Notes: a model not told the origin generated them from the sequence alone. DNA of 64,000 nt from Paenibacillus albus (GCF_003952225.1 NZ_CP034437.1:2370501-2434500), one strand, 5' to 3'. Counted from the first letter of the stretch, positions 16,728 to 25,678 are shown. A program made the numbers and translations.

Positions 16728-17879
16728 ATGCGGCGGAAGGCGATAGCAACTTACTGCAACCAGACGTTGGCTGAACGAACGAAGAGGAAATTAAAGCTTA
16801 CAAACAATGAGCGGGATACGGTTGATCCATATCTAATCGCGCAAAGCTACCAGCGTTTAATTAAATATTTGCCTGAACCGATCTTTGTGCATGACGGGTT
16901 TGAAGTGTTATTCGCCAATCAGGCGGGGCTCCGTTTGCTTGGGATGACTGAGCTTGCAGAGATTACGGATGATGTAAAGAAGATCTGGAGGTTTATACAC
17001 CCGGATAACAGGAGTCGATCGCTGGAACGAATTCACGCGGTTATGCAGACGGACGAGCCGAATGAATTCGAAGAGTGCCGCCTTATTGACATAAATGGCG
17101 AAGTCATCGATGTGGAAGCGTCAAGCACCCGAATACATAACTACCCGGGTAGAGGTACCGTTGTCCAGAGTGTATTTCGTGATATCCGTGAACGGAAGAA
17201 AGAAGAGGAGGCGCTCATCCATTCCGAGAAGCTCTCTGTTGCCGGACAGATGGCGGCGGGAATTGCACATGAGATCCGCAATCCGCTGACCTCCTTGATC
17301 GGCTTCTCTAAGTTTCTGAAGACGAAGATTGATAAGTATCACGAGTACTTCGACATTATGCTTGTGGAGCTAGACCGGATCAATTCGATTGTGCAGGAGT
17401 TCATGGCGCTGGCGAAGCCGCAGGCATGCCAGTTCCGCAAGCATGATCTTAACCGGATCATTGGCAATGTGCTGACGCTGCTTGAAACGCAGGCGATTCT
17501 GAAGGACGTGCAGATTATCCCGAAGCTCGATTCCGATGCGACGGAACTGCTCTGTGACGAGAATCAGCTGAAGCAGGTGTTCGTCAATGTGCTTAAGAAT
17601 GCGATTGAGGCGATGCCAAGCGGCGGGATTATTACCATTACGCTTACCAATGTAGATGCACAGCAAATTGCCGTATCCATTATCGACGAAGGAACAGGTA
17701 TCCCGGAGGATCAGCTGCCGAAGCTCGGCGGTCCGTTCTTCACGACAAAGGATAGCGGAACGGGACTCGGTCTGATGATTTGCTATCGCATTATCGAAGG
17801 CCATCAAGGGAAAATGGACATAAGAAGCGTGCCCGGAATAGGGACGACAGTATCGATTCGATTGCCGCGTAATCTGTAA
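16728..17879 (+). CDS. PAS domain-containing sensor histidine kinase (orphan, soluble)
   Basis: 383 residues with no membrane segment. PAS domain at ~38-155 (LPEPIFVHDGFEVLFANQAG). Dimerisation/phosphoacceptor domain with His181 in GIAHEIRNPLTSL. HATPase domain with N-box VFVNVLKNAIEAMP, G1 IIDEGTGIPED and G2 TTKDSGTGLGL. The layout matches the sporulation kinases KinA/KinE, which feed phosphate to Spo0F. No response regulator is adjacent, which also fits an orphan phosphorelay kinase. Role in sporulation is inferred from architecture only. Confidence 0.88.
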   Translation: MRRKAIATYCNQTLAERTKRKLKLTNNERDTVDPYLIAQSYQRLIKYLPEPIFVHDGFEVLFANQAGLRLLGMTELAEITDDVKKIWRFIHPDNRSRSLERIHAVMQTDEPNEFEECRLIDINGEVIDVEASSTRIHNYPGRGTVVQSVFRDIRERKKEEEALIHSEKLSVAGQMAAGIAHEIRNPLTSLIGFSKFLKTKIDKYHEYFDIMLVELDRINSIVQEFMALAKPQACQFRKHDLNRIIGNVLTLLETQAILKDVQIIPKLDSDATELLCDENQLKQVFVNVLKNAIEAMPSGGIITITLTNVDAQQIAVSIIDEGTGIPEDQLPKLGGPFFTTKDSGTGLGLMICYRIIEGHQGKMDIRSVPGIGTTVSIRLPRNL

Positions 17880-17943
17880 TTTTATAGCGCCTCGCAGGTC
17901 ATGGTTGCTTTTACCTGTAGGATTGCTTGAATAGCTGTGTTAT

Positions 17944-18150
17944 CCTTTAACGCGAGCCGAAACATTATGTGCGGGGGATCTTTTTAGAGCATCGATAGCG
18001 CTAGAAATAGACGCTTCTGCTCGCCAGTTTAACGAATGACTGGTTGATGCGCTGACTGCAGCGCTGGGGGTGAATCGCTTGGTTAACAAGCGTAGGGCGG
18101 AACTCCTTTCGTCCGAATCCGACAACTAACCTCGTAGGCCGCATGCGATG
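17944..18150 (+). ncRNA. ydaO/yuaA c-di-AMP riboswitch
   Basis: Occupies the 385 bp gap before the LysM-3D gene. Conserved elements appear in the right order: GCCGAAAC (17956), CGGGGGA (~17972), GGGGGTGAAT (~18066), GTAGGGC (~18091), then TCCGAATCCGACA and CTAACCTCGTAGGC ending near 18139. This family binds c-di-AMP and turns off wall-hydrolase and osmotic genes. After the aptamer, AGCTGGCTTA can pair with TAAGCAGCT (~18161-18183) and ATATATC with GATATAT (~18210-18236). No clear U-rich terminator is seen, so control may be through the ribosome site. Confidence 0.92.
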
Positions 18151-18264
18151 AAGATGAGTAGCTGGCTTAGCCTAAGCAGCTTGACCTGTCAGCATCGTAA
18201 TGACGGGATATATCTGAGTGTTCCACAAGGATATATGTCCGTAAATTAAAGGAGGAAGTTCATA

Positions 18265-19113
18265 TTGAAGCAGAAACACTCATTCTGGAAAAAGAGCGCG
18301 CTACTTGCTGCACTTAGCATCGCGATCTTCACACACGCGGGCGCAGCGCAGGCAGCATCGGAGTACACAGCGAAGGACAATGATACGTTCTGGTCGTTGT
18401 CGCAGAAATTCGGCGTATCGCTTGAGCAGCTGCTCAAGGCGAATCCGATGGTTGACCCAGCGAATGTGTACAAGGGATTGACGATCGTTATTCCAACGAC
18501 CGTTATGGTCGCGAACTCGAAGCAGAATGCGCCGCAGCCAATCGCGCAAGAGCCTAAGCAGGCCGCGCAAGAAGCGAAACAAGAGAAGTCGGCGAAAGCG
18601 CCATCAAAGCCTGAGCAGGCAGAGAAGATGGCGAAGCCTGCAGCGAAGAAAGCGGCAGAGCCGAAGAAGTCCTCTAATGCGGAAGCAGCGAAGAAAACGG
18701 CGAAGAAAGCTGCCAAGAAGAAGTCGAGTCAGTCGACGGCAGCGAGGAAGCAAGCGAAACAAAACGAAATTACGGTTGGCGGCAAAGCATACGACATTAC
18801 GGATGTCGTACAGGCCAAAGCAAGCGCGTATACGGCAGACGCATCGGAGAACGGCTGGGGAGCGGTCGATTACTTCGGCAATCCGCTGAAGCTCGGTACG
18901 GTTGCAGTAGACCCGAGCGTCATTCCGCTTGGCAGCAAAGTGTATATTACCGGTTACGACCATGATGGGTTGCCAGTCGGCGGCATGATGGGAGTTGCTA
19001 CCGATATGGGAAGCGCCATTAAGGGCGACCGTATTGATATCTTTGTTCCGCAATCGAAGGAAGCTGCAAGCAACTTCGGTTACCAATACGTAAAAGTATT
19101 TATTCTAGATTAG
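18265..19113 (+). CDS. LysM and 3D domain cell-wall protein
   Basis: 282 residues. Signal peptide ending AGAAQAAS; LysM domain (YTAKDNDTFWSLSQKFGVSL to GLTIVIP); a long Lys/Ala-rich linker (~85-165); C-terminal 3D domain (ASAYTADASENG, VAVDPSVIPLGSKVYI, ATDMGSAIKGDRIDIF). The three Asp of the double-psi barrel are present, as in RpfB/YocH-type muralytic proteins. TTG start, with AAAGGAGG 10 bases upstream. Control by the c-di-AMP riboswitch just upstream agrees with a peptidoglycan-remodelling role. Confidence 0.92.
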   Translation: MKQKHSFWKKSALLAALSIAIFTHAGAAQAASEYTAKDNDTFWSLSQKFGVSLEQLLKANPMVDPANVYKGLTIVIPTTVMVANSKQNAPQPIAQEPKQAAQEAKQEKSAKAPSKPEQAEKMAKPAAKKAAEPKKSSNAEAAKKTAKKAAKKKSSQSTAARKQAKQNEITVGGKAYDITDVVQAKASAYTADASENGWGAVDYFGNPLKLGTVAVDPSVIPLGSKVYITGYDHDGLPVGGMMGVATDMGSAIKGDRIDIFVPQSKEAASNFGYQYVKVFILD

Positions 19114-19115
19114 AA

Positions 19116-19145
19116 AAGGGCAGCCTTATCGGGGCTGCCTTTTTG
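19116..19145 (+). terminator. Rho-independent terminator after the LysM-3D gene
   Basis: GGCAGCC (19119-19125) pairs with GGCTGCC (19133-19139), followed by TTTTT. An A-rich 5' side means it may also serve the converging deacetylase gene. Confidence 0.9.
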
Positions 19146-19163
19146 ATGCCTGTAATATAAATG

Positions 19164-20057
19164 TTAGCGGCTGCGCCAGTTGCGACCGGCAGGCCGGTTC
19201 AAGAGCTCAGGCAGCGTGACGATCTGATAGCCCTTGCTGCGCAGCAGGGTAATGAGCCGTGGAAGCGCCGCGATCGTTCCGGAGAGATCCTGTCCTTCGC
19301 CGCCGCCGGCATGCTGAAGGATTATGCTGCCGGGCTGCAGCGTCCGCTTAATATTGATGAGAATGCGGTTGCTGTCGAGACTCTTCCAGTCGACGGAATC
19401 GGTATCCCAGTTCACCACGATGTAACCGCGGCTGCGCAGCCAATCGACCTGATACGGCGTAATCTCCCCATAGGGCGGACGGATGAATTTGGGGCTATAG
19501 CCGATCAAAGGGCGGATGATTCGGTCGGTACGAGCGATTTGCTGCTCGAAGGCGTAGCGGGATATACGCGAAAATACAGCATGGTCATACGAATGATTCC
19601 CGATGATATGACCTTCTCTGCTGATCCTCTTTACGAGCGCAGGATGCGCCGCTGCCCGCGAGCCAACGACGAAGAAGGTCGCACGCACCTTGTAGCGGGC
19701 AAGCGTCTCCAGCACCTGCGGAGTAAAGCGAGGATCCGGCACATCGTCGAACGTAAGCGCGACGCGGCGTGAACCCCGTGGTCCCCAGATGACGAAGGAG
19801 CCCGGGAACATCCGCTGCAGCGTAACCCACGATACCGCATCTGCACGGCTGCGTTTCTTCTTCTTCAGCTGCTGCTGTTGGCCGCTAGTGAAGGAAGGCT
19901 CGACTTCGTTTGGCGATTGCGTACGATCGGATGGCGGAGGAAGGCTCGCAGAGGCGGAAGCTCTATCGCCGTGTAAGGCATCTATTCCCCCGCATACGCA
20001 TAGGATCCAGACCAGAAGCAGCAGTAATGCTTTGCGGGCTCTGCGCGTCGTTCCCAT
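19164..20057 (-). CDS. Polysaccharide deacetylase family protein (NodB domain)
   Basis: 297 residues. N-terminal hydrophobic signal/anchor (ALLLLLVWILCVCGG), a variable basic linker (QQQQLKKKKRSR), then a NodB domain. Motif 1 is TFDD (D104, D105); motif 2 HSYDH (H155, H159, metal ligands); motif 3 RPPYG; motif 4 WDTDSVDW; motif 5 ILQHAGGGEG. All catalytic and metal-binding residues are intact. Expected extracytoplasmic removal of acetyl groups from peptidoglycan or another polysaccharide, as in PdaA/PgdA relatives. ATG follows GGGGAGAAGG. It converges on the riboswitch-controlled LysM-3D gene. Confidence 0.92.
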   Translation of the reverse strand: MGTTRRARKALLLLLVWILCVCGGIDALHGDRASASASLPPPSDRTQSPNEVEPSFTSGQQQQLKKKKRSRADAVSWVTLQRMFPGSFVIWGPRGSRRVALTFDDVPDPRFTPQVLETLARYKVRATFFVVGSRAAAHPALVKRISREGHIIGNHSYDHAVFSRISRYAFEQQIARTDRIIRPLIGYSPKFIRPPYGEITPYQVDWLRSRGYIVVNWDTDSVDWKSLDSNRILINIKRTLQPGSIILQHAGGGEGQDLSGTIAALPRLITLLRSKGYQIVTLPELLNRPAGRNWRSR

Positions 20058-20234
20058 GGACCTTCTCCCCTTGTCAAACAGAATGAACTACCTATGTTGC
20101 TTGCCGTCTCAAACATTCGAATTCATTGTTCCCTCTACGCTCATGATCATGCATGAGACGCAACTTCACACTTTACAGCAGAAGGTTCACCACGTAACAT
20201 GAAGAGGAATAATGGTGAAGAGGAGACCGTACAT

Positions 20235-21194
20235 ATGCCAACAATTGATATGCCCTTGCATGAATTGAAAACGTATTCAGGGATAAATCCGCGCCCGTCC
20301 GACTTCGACGACTATTGGGAGCGAGCACTGAACGAGATGCGCCAGGTTGACGCCGCCATCGAACTTGTTCCAAGCTCTTTCCAGACGCCGACAGCAGAAT
20401 GCTTTGATTTATATTTTACAGGGGTAAAAGGTGCTCGCATTCATGTTAAATACGCGCGTCCGCGTCATTCGAACGGGCCGCATCCTGCGGTTGTCCAGTT
20501 CCATGGCTATACGGGAAGCGTCGGGGATTGGCAGGATCGTCTTATCTATGTATCGCTCGGTTACTCCGTATTTGCAATGGACTGTCGCGGACAAGGCGGC
20601 GGCTCCGAGGATAGCGGCAGCGTGAAGGGCAACACGCATCACGGCCACATTATTCGCGGTTTGGACGATAGTGAAGACCAGCTCTTATTCCGTCATATCT
20701 TCCTCGACACGGCGCAGATTGCCGGGATTGCGATGGAGATGCCCGAGGTCGATCCGAAACGTGTCTACGCGATGGGCGGCTCGCAGGGTGGGGCGCTTAC
20801 AATTGCATGTGCAGCGCTTGAGCCTCGTGTAGCGAAGCTTGCGCCCGTGTTCCCATTCCTCAGCGACTACCGCCGCGTATGGGATATGGATCTCGACAAG
20901 GATGCGTACGCGGAGCTGAGAACCTTCTTCCGCCATTTCGATCCGCAGCATAAGCGGGAAGATGAGATTTTCGAAAGACTCGGTTACATTGATATTCAAT
21001 ACTTGGCGAATCGGATTAAAGGAGACGTGCTGATGGGTGTCGGCTTGATGGATACGATCTGTCCGCCTTCGTCTCAGTTCGCTGCCTATAACAAAATCAC
21101 CGCGCCGAAGCGGCTTGAAATTTATCCGGATTTTGGCCATGAATGGCTGCCGGGCCTAAACGATAAAGTGATTGAATTTTTCTTGGAAGAATAG
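20235..21194 (+). CDS. Acetylxylan esterase / cephalosporin-C deacetylase family
   Basis: 319 residues of the alpha/beta-hydrolase AXE1 family (CE7). Nucleophile Ser183 in AMGGSQGGA, Asp273 in GLMDTICPP, His302 in DFGHEWLPG; the oxyanion segment is QFHGYTGS. No signal peptide, consistent with CE7 enzymes that deacetylate imported xylo-oligosaccharides (and cephalosporin C) in the cytoplasm. ATG 20235 follows GAGGAGA. A second esterase of SGNH type starts 19 bases downstream, suggesting a small deacetylation operon. Confidence 0.92.
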   Translation: MPTIDMPLHELKTYSGINPRPSDFDDYWERALNEMRQVDAAIELVPSSFQTPTAECFDLYFTGVKGARIHVKYARPRHSNGPHPAVVQFHGYTGSVGDWQDRLIYVSLGYSVFAMDCRGQGGGSEDSGSVKGNTHHGHIIRGLDDSEDQLLFRHIFLDTAQIAGIAMEMPEVDPKRVYAMGGSQGGALTIACAALEPRVAKLAPVFPFLSDYRRVWDMDLDKDAYAELRTFFRHFDPQHKREDEIFERLGYIDIQYLANRIKGDVLMGVGLMDTICPPSSQFAAYNKITAPKRLEIYPDFGHEWLPGLNDKVIEFFLEE

Positions 21195-21212
21195 AGGAGG
21201 CTTGAACGAATC

Positions 21213-21872
21213 ATGCGTTTAACGAGCAAAGAAAAGCTAGTGATGATTGGAGACTCGATTACGGATTGTGAACGGGCTAGACCGGTCGGCGAAGGGCTGT
21301 TCGGCGCGATTGGCAAAGGATATGTGAGCGTCGTCGACTCGCTGCTATCCTCGACATACCCGGAGCTTGGCATTCGTGTTGTGAATATGGGGACGAGCGG
21401 CAATACGGTGCTGGATTTGAAGGAGCGTTGGCAGGCGGACGTTATTGATCTGAAGCCGGACTGGTTGTCCATCATGATTGGGACGAACGATGTATGGCGC
21501 CAATACGATAGCCCGACAATTCCGGAGCAGCACGTTTACCTCGAGGAGTATGAAGCGACGCTGGATCAGCTCGTTACGGAGACGAAGCCTCTTGTAAAAG
21601 GAATCGTGCTGATGACGCCGTTCTACATCGAGCCGAATACGCAAGACCTGATGCGCGCGGAGATGGACCGTTACGGAGCGGCCGTGAAGCGCATTGCCGA
21701 GAAGCACGGAACACTGTTCGTCGATACGCAGGCAGCGTTCAACCAAGTGCTGGAGCATCTCTATTCCGGCACGCTTGCTTGGGATCGCGTTCATCCGAAC
21801 CATACGGGTCATGCCGTTATTGCTCGGGCTTTCTTGCAGGCAATCGGTTACGATTACAATAAAGGGCTTTAA
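21213..21872 (+). CDS. SGNH/GDSL hydrolase family protein
   Basis: 219 residues. Block I VMIGDSITDCERARP (Ser15), block II NMGTSGNTV (Gly), block III IGTNDVW (Asn), block V WDRVHPNHTGH (Asp and His). No signal peptide. Related Paenibacillus and Geobacillus enzymes such as Axe2 deacetylate xylo-oligosaccharides. Its position directly behind a CE7 acetylxylan esterase (19 bases, GGAGG site) points to the same substrate class. A strong terminator follows. Confidence 0.9.
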   Translation: MRLTSKEKLVMIGDSITDCERARPVGEGLFGAIGKGYVSVVDSLLSSTYPELGIRVVNMGTSGNTVLDLKERWQADVIDLKPDWLSIMIGTNDVWRQYDSPTIPEQHVYLEEYEATLDQLVTETKPLVKGIVLMTPFYIEPNTQDLMRAEMDRYGAAVKRIAEKHGTLFVDTQAAFNQVLEHLYSGTLAWDRVHPNHTGHAVIARAFLQAIGYDYNKGL

Positions 21873-21882
21873 GGAAATGGTG

Positions 21883-21930
21883 AAAAGGTCGAGTTTGAGG
21901 TGTTTACACCTCTTAACTCGACCTTTTTTT
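21883..21930 (+). terminator. Strong Rho-independent terminator after the esterase operon
   Basis: AAGGTCGAGTT and GAGGTG pair with CACCTC and AACTCGACCTT around a TTTA loop, giving 17 pairs with a small internal bulge, followed by seven T. Confidence 0.95.
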
Positions 21931-21945
21931 GGTTGGAAAGCTAGC

Positions 21946-22068
21946 AAGAGAATCCCTGAGGGATTCACATCGGCGTGATATCGCCGAAAAGAGCGCAAGA
22001 GAATCCCTGAGGGATTCACATCGGCGAGAAATCGCCGAAAAGAGCGCAAAAGAATCCCTGAGGGATAA
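21946..22068. repeat. Tandem array i, 51 bp period, three units
   Basis: GAATCCCTGAGGGATTC, a perfect palindrome around a central G, recurs at 21950, 22001 and 22052 (last copy imperfect on its right arm), exactly 51 bp apart. Between them TCGGCG...CGCCGA forms a second hairpin. One frame reads RESLRDSHRR per unit, but there is no ribosome site or stable start. It begins the 760 bp gap between converging genes. Confidence 0.85.
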
Positions 22069-22092
22069 TCACCACCGAGAATTCAACTATAC

Positions 22093-22397
22093 GAGTCAAA
22101 GAGGTCCAGTAAGCCAGCTACATCAAGCAAAAGTTGGCTAAAGGAGCCAAAGAGGTCCATCAAACCAGCTACATTGAGCAAAAGTTGGTTAAAAGAGCCA
22201 AAGAGGTCATCAAACCAGCTACATCAAGCAAAAGTTGGCTAAAGGAGCCAAAGAGGTCCATCAAACCAGCTACATTGAGCAAAAGTTGACTAAAAGAGCC
22301 AAAGAGGTCCATCAAACCAGCTACATCAAGCAAAAGTTGGCTAAAGGAGTCAAAGAGGTCCACCAAACCAGCTACATCGAGCAAAAGTTAGCTAAAC
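22093..22397. repeat. Tandem array ii, 51 bp period, six units
   Basis: Units start at 22093, 22144, 22195, 22245, 22296 and 22347 (51, 51, 50, 51, 51 bp). Units alternate between CTACATCAAGC and CTACATTGAGC types, a 102 bp higher-order repeat. Each holds TTGGCT...AGCCAA (or a close variant) as a small hairpin. Unit 3 lacks one base, so no long frame crosses the array, which argues against coding. Confidence 0.88.
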
Positions 22398-22632
22398 GAG
22401 CCGAAGAGCTCTCTCAGCGCTATTTATGCTGTCGTAAGGCTTGTATTCGCTCCCTCTGCAGTCCCCATACTCCGTTTTCGCAGCCTCACGTCCAATGTAC
22501 GCACTCTCAACTCTCAGTCAGTTTCCCTAAAGCGGTTCACGTCCAGTGTCAACTCTCTGCGCATCTCCAGGACGTCTCACAGTCTGCATTCGCACTCTCA
22601 GCCGCTTACACGCATTCTCCCGCCTAATCTCC
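22398..22632. other. Intergenic segment with decayed repeat traces
   Basis: Pyrimidine-rich sequence with no supported gene. CACGTCCA(A/G)TGT recurs at 22487 and 22538, again 51 bp apart, and CTCTCA strings recur. This looks like degenerate continuation of the arrays on its left. The converging oxidoreductase gene ends at 22633. Confidence 0.5.
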
Positions 22633-23667
22633 TTACTCCCACTTTTCAATAACCAGCTTGCCAATCATCGAACCCGACTCGAGCTTCGCATGCGCGGATC
22701 GCAGGTTCGCGGAGTTGATAGGCGACAGCCTCTCCGTCATCGTCGTCCGCAGCGCACCTTCGTCAACGAGCTGCGCGACTTCGCTTAGCAGCCTGTGCTG
22801 CTCGATCATGTCGGCCGTCTCGAACATGGCACGCGTGAACATAAACTCCCACACGAAGGAGGCGCTTTTACTCTTCAGCAGATGCAGGGGCACTGGATCG
22901 GTCGTATCAACGATGGAGCAGATCGCGCCTAGCGGAGCGATAGCTTCTACCATGCTCATGAAGTGAGCAGTCGTGGCATTGGTGCACAGGATGTAATCCA
23001 CGTAACGGAGGCCGATAGCCGCAAGCTGCGGAGTCCATGGCTCATGGTGATTGATTACGTGATCGGCTCCATTCTTCAAAGACCATTCCCGTGAATCCGC
23101 TCGGGACGCGGTTCCGATCACGCTCAAACCAGCCAGCTTCGCCAGCTGCAGCGCGATGGAGCCGACGCCACCCGCCGCGCCAACGATCAGAATCGTTTTG
23201 CCGGCGTTCTCGGCGGGATTCTTTGCGACGTGCATTCTGTCGTGCAGCGCTTCCCACGCTGTAATCGCTGTTAACGAAAGTGCAGCTGCTTCGGCAAAAT
23301 CAAGCGATTCCGGCATCCGCGCCACGATTCGCTCATCGACGAGCTGATACTCGCTATTGCTGCCTTGGCGTGTAATGCTGCCCGCATAATAAACGCGATC
23401 GCCTGGCTGGAATAACGTACAACCTTGGCCGACGGCATCCACGATACCCGACGCATCCCAGCCGAGAATGCGAGGAGTCGTCTCGACCTTATCCTTAGGC
23501 GAGCGCTGCTTCGTATCAACCGGATTTACCGAAATCGCTTTAACCTTCACCAATATATCTCGTCCAATCGGGGCAGCAGGCTTCTCCACCGCAACATCCA
23601 TCAAACTATCTACTCGCTCGATCGGAAGGTATTTCGTAAGCCCTACCGCACGCATCATTTCCGTCAT
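22633..23667 (-). CDS. Zinc-binding alcohol dehydrogenase family (quinone oxidoreductase-like) protein
   Basis: 344 residues of the medium-chain dehydrogenase/reductase superfamily. GroES-like N-domain (VKVKAISVNPVDTKQR, ILGWDASGIV) and a Rossmann domain (ILIVGAAGGVGSIALQLAKL). The catalytic-zinc cysteine is absent, as in quinone oxidoreductase-type members such as B. subtilis YogA. Likely an NADPH-dependent reductase of quinones or enones; the substrate is unknown. ATG follows GAGGAG. Confidence 0.9.
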   Translation of the reverse strand: MTEMMRAVGLTKYLPIERVDSLMDVAVEKPAAPIGRDILVKVKAISVNPVDTKQRSPKDKVETTPRILGWDASGIVDAVGQGCTLFQPGDRVYYAGSITRQGSNSEYQLVDERIVARMPESLDFAEAAALSLTAITAWEALHDRMHVAKNPAENAGKTILIVGAAGGVGSIALQLAKLAGLSVIGTASRADSREWSLKNGADHVINHHEPWTPQLAAIGLRYVDYILCTNATTAHFMSMVEAIAPLGAICSIVDTTDPVPLHLLKSKSASFVWEFMFTRAMFETADMIEQHRLLSEVAQLVDEGALRTTMTERLSPINSANLRSAHAKLESGSMIGKLVIEKWE

Positions 23668-23711
23668 AAGTCCAATTTCTCCTCTACGTATGAAATGAGT
23701 TCATTATAACA

Positions 23712-23755
23712 AAAAATCCTCCACCTTGGTCCCGGAAGCGGGAGGGTGGAGGACT
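23712..23755 (-). terminator. Rho-independent terminator of the MCP gene
   Basis: Minus strand: GTCCTCCACC pairs with GGTGGAGGA around an inner CCCGCTTCCGGGA hairpin, followed by six T. It lies a few bases after the chemotaxis gene. Confidence 0.92.
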
Positions 23756-23760
23756 GCTTT

Positions 23761-25020
23761 TTATATTTTGAAAATCGACATGGTGCGCTGCAGCTGCATA
23801 ACGATCTGCTGCATTTTCTCGGTTTCCGTTACGACATCTTGAACGGAGCCCATCTGCTCGTTCATCGATGCGGACACCTGCTCCGTACCAGCTGCCGATT
23901 GCTGCGTAATGGCAGAGATGTTCTGGATCGTTCCGGAAATCTTGCGTGCGCTCTCCATCATCTGATCGCTCTCGGCCGAGAACTCGGTAATCTGCTGCGT
24001 AATGAATTGTACGCTTGTAACAAGCTCGGAGAAGACATGTTCTGTATCGCGCAGCATTTGCATTTGCAGATGAACGACCTCTTCGTTCACTTTAATATTC
24101 TGAATGGCTTGCTTAACGCCTTGGTCGATGCTGCGTACGAGCGTATGTATTTCCTTCGTGGAGGAAGTCGACTCTTCTGCCAGCTTGCGTACTTCCTGAG
24201 CAACGACGGCGAAGCCGCGTCCGTGCTCGCCTGCGCGTGCTGCTTCGATTGAAGCGTTCAAGGACAGCAGGTTTGTCTGTTCCGCGAGATCAGAGATCGT
24301 GCGAGTGATGGCCGAGATGCCATCAGCTTTGCGGGCAAGCTCCTCAATGGCTGCCGCCACCTGCGAAGTTGCTTCAACGTTGCGGGTCATGCCGTGCGAC
24401 TGGCTCTCAACTGCCTGGCGTCCACGTTCAACGAGTGCGATCGTCTGGTCAGAGTGCACGTTCATTTCTTTGGTGGAATGGGCGTAATTCGTTACTTTAT
24501 TCTCAATATCGCGAATGGACTCCGCCATATCGCTGACATCCTCGGAAATCGTATTCGCACCTGTTGCAAGCTCGCCGGCGGAAGTAGCCACCTGCTCCAT
24601 CACTTGCTTCAAGTTAATATTTTTATCGAAAATGTTGTGGCTCGTATCGTTCACGACTCTTGCGATCGTAGATGTTTCCTTCAATATGTCGCGCAGCTTG
24701 TCCACCATGCTGTTGAACGAATGGCCGAGCTCGCCGAGCGATGAGGAAGAGGATACGTCCACCTTCTGAGTGAAATCACCCTTCGCAATACCGAAAGCGA
24801 TGGAAGTAATTTCGTCGATCGAAGATGTAAGCGCTGTCTCAATGACGCGAACAAGTGGGAAAGTTACTGCTGCTGCAATTACAATGATGACGAGACCGAG
24901 TACAATGCTGCCGCCCGTGAGCAGCAATCCAAGGATGAGCGCAATGGAGAAGATTGCGACAATTGAGTAGCAACCGGTCAAAAGCTTATTTCGAATCGAC
25001 ATAGAATGGAACCATTGCAT
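23761..25020 (-). CDS. Methyl-accepting chemotaxis protein without an external sensor domain
   Basis: 419 residues. Two membrane helices (~14-35 and ~38-58) are separated by only a few residues, so there is almost no external domain. A HAMP-like segment follows, then a long MCP signalling coiled coil whose hairpin tip reads [20 protein letters not shown], the kinase-control region. Methylation-type Glu/Gln heptads flank it. Such receptors sense internal or membrane-state signals, or partner with another sensor. A sigma-A-like promoter is visible upstream and a terminator downstream, so it is a single-gene unit. Confidence 0.93.
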   Translation of the reverse strand: MQWFHSMSIRNKLLTGCYSIVAIFSIALILGLLLTGGSIVLGLVIIVIAAAVTFPLVRVIETALTSSIDEITSIAFGIAKGDFTQKVDVSSSSSLGELGHSFNSMVDKLRDILKETSTIARVVNDTSHNIFDKNINLKQVMEQVATSAGELATGANTISEDVSDMAESIRDIENKVTNYAHSTKEMNVHSDQTIALVERGRQAVESQSHGMTRNVEATSQVAAAIEELARKADGISAITRTISDLAEQTNLLSLNASIEAARAGEHGRGFAVVAQEVRKLAEESTSSTKEIHTLVRSIDQGVKQAIQNIKVNEEVVHLQMQMLRDTEHVFSELVTSVQFITQQITEFSAESDQMMESARKISGTIQNISAITQQSAAGTEQVSASMNEQMGSVQDVVTETEKMQQIVMQLQRTMSIFKI

Positions 25021-25053
25021 CGTAAAAAGCGCCCCTTTATTTGGAATACCACT

Positions 25054-25081
25054 ATTATATCAGAGCCTTTGGGTTTGTCTA
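25054..25081 (-). promoter_or_regulatory. Sigma-A-like promoter of the MCP gene
   Basis: Minus strand: TAGACA (25081-25076), 16 bases, TATAAT (25059-25054), about 34 bases before the ATG. No sigma-D-type sequence was seen. Confidence 0.6.
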
Positions 25082-25181
25082 TATTCGTAATTTTGAAATG
25101 AAAGGTGTCGAAAGACGGAGGTCCGCATAACAACTAGATGTCGAATGAACTATATTTCTGTAAGGTTTTTGTAAAATAATG

Positions 25182-25210
25182 TTGATGTATGCTTTTTAAT
25201 GACATATAAT
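25182..25210 (+). promoter_or_regulatory. Sigma-A-like promoter of the 137-residue protein gene
   Basis: TTGATG (25182-25187), 17 bases, TATAAT (25205-25210), 54 bases upstream of the start codon at 25265. Confidence 0.65.
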
Positions 25211-25264
25211 GGGTCCGTAGGCTGGAATCGCCTATAATGATAATGAAGATGGAGGCGGACATGG

Positions 25265-25678
25265 ATGAATTTGGATACAATGCCGTTAAGTCGTCAAGTG
25301 GATTTCGTCTTTAAGCAATTGGAAGAAGAGCTTCTTCATTCTTTAGCAGGTACTGTAATTATTCAAATTCGTAATAACATCGTTGGCAAGTACGGCGTTC
25401 GCCACAATCCAATTGAGAGCAAGAACGGTGAAATTGGTGAAGCGGAGCAGGGTATGACGAGAGAGCAGGTACAAGCTTTTCGCAAGATGGCTGTCGATTC
25501 CATTCGCTTGAAACGCAGTTGGACGCATGGGGAGATTTTGTACGACTTCTCAGTCCGTTCTGGCACAAGCACGTGGTCGGCGAGCATCTCGTTCGAGAGC
25601 AATTATAATTTGGCAGCAGGGATGTTCCGCTACACACCGAAGCATGCACAGCACGCCGCACTGCGTGAAACTCCTTAA
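25265..25678 (+). CDS. Conserved-looking hypothetical protein, 137 residues
   Basis: Cytoplasmic, no membrane segment. N-terminal helix region (RQVDFVFKQLEEELLHSL), a strand-rich middle (GTVIIQIRNNIVGKYGVRH) and a C-terminal part (WTHGEILYDFSVRSGTSTW). I do not recognise the family. ATG 25265 follows GGAGG by 9 bases and a good promoter lies upstream. Transcription ends at a strong hairpin shared with the converging spore-protein gene. Confidence 0.75.
   Translation: MNLDTMPLSRQVDFVFKQLEEELLHSLAGTVIIQIRNNIVGKYGVRHNPIESKNGEIGEAEQGMTREQVQAFRKMAVDSIRLKRSWTHGEILYDFSVRSGTSTWSASISFESNYNLAAGMFRYTPKHAQHAALRETP

Noticed and set aside
21946..22397. CRISPR array
   Set aside because: Units are contiguous 51 bp repeats with no unique spacers, and no cas genes are nearby.
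21929..22627. Repeat proteins encoded by arrays i and ii (RESLRDSH or KEVHQTSYI frames)
   Set aside because: No ribosome site or credible start; the 50 bp unit breaks the frame; both strands are open only because the period is a multiple of three.
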